Positions 23,621-24,477 of a stretch of 24,477 bases of DNA are shown here, in pieces. The notes under the pieces are model-generated. The model did no database searches, was not told where the DNA came from, and saw only the letters and a program-made list of their open reading frames with translations. Numbering within the stretch: the first letter of the stretch is position 1; the number at the start of each line of letters is the position of its first letter. The position numbers and the translations under genes are program-made. This DNA is from Candidatus Paenalcaligenes intestinipullorum (lineage in GTDB: Bacteria > Pseudomonadota > Gammaproteobacteria > Burkholderiales > Burkholderiaceae_B), in the NCBI GenBank assembly GCA_019120675.1, contig DWUQ01000082.1:1-24477 (forward strand), in the 5' to 3' direction.

Positions 23621-23649
23621 AAAAAACCGGACTTTAGTCCGGTTTTTTT
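23621..23649. terminator. Bidirectional intrinsic terminator between azurin and ppsR
   Basis: ACCGGAC pairs with GTCCGGT around TTTA, preceded by six A and followed by seven T. It works in form on both strands, ending azurin rightwards and ppsR leftwards. It lies 23 bp after the azurin stop and about 130 bp after the ppsR stop. Confidence 0.85.
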
Positions 23650-23778
23650 ATGGCTACCCTTAATTACTGGAGTAGGGACGTTTGGTTTTACGTTTACTGA
23701 GAGCAGTGGGAAAGCACTGAGTAGGTACAAAAGCGCTCTACCTGCATAAGTCCTAGTGATGTCATCCTCAACTAACCA
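23650..23778. other. Gene-free stretch between terminator and ppsR stop
   Basis: This 129-bp stretch is presumably the ppsR 3' untranslated region on the minus strand. I see one small inverted repeat, CAGTG/CACTG around GGAAAG near 23705-23718, and no reading frame or RNA family I recognise. Confidence 0.4.
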
Positions 23779-24477
23779 TCAATAAATACGACGATTTAGG
23801 CCGACTTCTTCCAGAATTTTAGTAGAAATTTCCTCGATAGAGCGTGTGGTGGTGGATAAGCATGGTAAACCTGCCATACGCATTAAACGCTCCGCTTCCG
23901 CTACTTCTTGGATGCATTGTCCCAAAGAAGCATAGGTGCTGTTAGGGCGGCGCTCATGACGGACTTCGGCCAAGCGTTCAGGCGCAATCGATAACCCAAA
24001 CAATTTATGACGATGTGGCGCTAAGGTAGCGGGTAAGGCACCGCGCTCAAAATCCTCAGGGATCAGCGGGTAGTTGGCGGCTTTGACTGCATACTGCATG
24101 GCTAAATATAAACTTGTAGGGGTTTTACCACAGCGAGAAACCCCTACTAAGATCACGTCCGCTTGCTCTAGACCTTGGACGTATTGCCCGTCATCATGGG
24201 CCAAGCTAAAGTTGATGGCCTCGATACGATGGTTGTATTGTTCGGACAGTACATTGCTATGGGAGCGTCCCACAGAACGATTCGACTTCACCCCCAAAGC
24301 ACGCTCAATATGACGGAGGAACGCGCCAAATAAATCTAAAAAAATGCCATTGGCAGCGCCAATTGTCTTGGCCATCTTAGGGTCGACCAAGGTGCTAAAC
24401 ACCAAAGGGGGCGTGCCTTGTTCTTCGGCACATTGGTTAATGCGAGCGACTACCGATGCCGCCTTTTCGTGGGTATC
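23779..24477 (-). CDS. ppsR: PpsR, PEP synthase regulatory protein (kinase/pyrophosphorylase), C-terminal part
   Basis: The frame is open to the right edge, giving 232 residues. Full-length proteins are about 270-280, so roughly the first 40-45 residues, including the start codon, lie beyond the window. An internal TTG at 24405 is not the start, because family similarity continues upstream of it. The P-loop G-V-S-R-C-G-K-T-P-T-S-L-Y-L is diagnostic, along with A-N-Y-P-L-I-P-E-D and the end E-I-S-T-K-I-L followed by R-R-I-Y. The family (DUF299) inactivates phosphoenolpyruvate synthase by ADP-dependent phosphorylation of a Thr and reactivates it by Pi-dependent removal. In relatives ppsA lies divergently beside it, which would be just right of this window. 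Confidence 0.95.
   Translation of the reverse strand, partial: DTHEKAASVVARINQCAEEQGTPPLVFSTLVDPKMAKTIGAANGIFLDLFGAFLRHIERALGVKSNRSVGRSHSNVLSEQYNHRIEAINFSLAHDDGQYVQGLEQADVILVGVSRCGKTPTSLYLAMQYAVKAANYPLIPEDFERGALPATLAPHRHKLFGLSIAPERLAEVRHERRPNSTYASLGQCIQEVAEAERLMRMAGLPCLSTTTRSIEEISTKILEEVGLNRRIY

Noticed and set aside
23603..23745. tRNA-like fragments on the minus strand (a T-arm-like GTTCGATTC near 23612 and a D-arm-like GGTAGAGCGC near 23735)
   Set aside because: They are in the wrong order for a minus-strand tRNA spacing, about 120 bp apart, with no acceptor or anticodon stem between them.
1..24477. Mobile elements, CRISPR arrays, phage genes, defence systems
   Set aside because: None seen: every sizable frame on the coding strands is a conserved core gene in normal order, and no direct repeats or transposase-like proteins are present.

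Overview
The window is ordinary, densely packed chromosomal housekeeping DNA, most likely from a betaproteobacterium of the Alcaligenaceae (Burkholderiales) with a moderate GC content of about half by eye. Two things point there: the gene order map / rpsB-tsf-pyrH-frr-uppS-cdsA-dxr-rseP-bamA-ompH-lpxD-fabZ-lpxA-lpxB-rnhB-trmH-type methylase-ppsR, which I know from Bordetella relatives, and the close family resemblance of each protein. The exact genus cannot be fixed from the sequence alone. I see no insertion sequence, prophage, CRISPR array, tRNA or rRNA.

Layout. Positions 1-3355 (+) carry the end of folC, a SPOR-domain cell-division protein, cvpA and purF, the same order as the folC-dedD-cvpA-purF operon of enterobacteria. 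Positions 3376-7257 (-) carry map, glnD and dsbB, transcribed leftwards and meeting purF tail to tail. From a divergent control region at 7258-7530 a long rightward train starts: rpsB, tsf, pyrH, frr, uppS, cdsA, dxr, rseP, bamA, ompH/skp, lpxD, fabZ, lpxA, lpxB, rnhB and a SpoU-family RNA methyltransferase (7531-22950). A separate azurin gene follows (23148-23597), closed by a bidirectional terminator, and then the 3' part of the convergent ppsR gene runs off the right edge.

How it works together. The rightward train links protein synthesis (S2, EF-Ts, ribosome recycling factor) and UMP phosphorylation to building the envelope: undecaprenyl diphosphate (UppS), the isoprenoid precursor step (Dxr), phospholipid precursor (CdsA), outer-membrane protein assembly (BamA, Skp), envelope stress proteolysis (RseP) and lipid A (LpxD, FabZ, LpxA, LpxB). 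Overlapping start/stop codons (dxr-rseP, lpxA-lpxB, lpxB-rnhB) suggest translational coupling.

The most interesting material is not in the proteins but in RNA- and DNA-level signals: a long structured leader before rpsB, hairpins in the rpsB-tsf and tsf-pyrH gaps, a terminator-shaped hairpin inside the cdsA reading frame, and a good Fur-box-like site in front of azurin. I found no convincing new multi-gene system.
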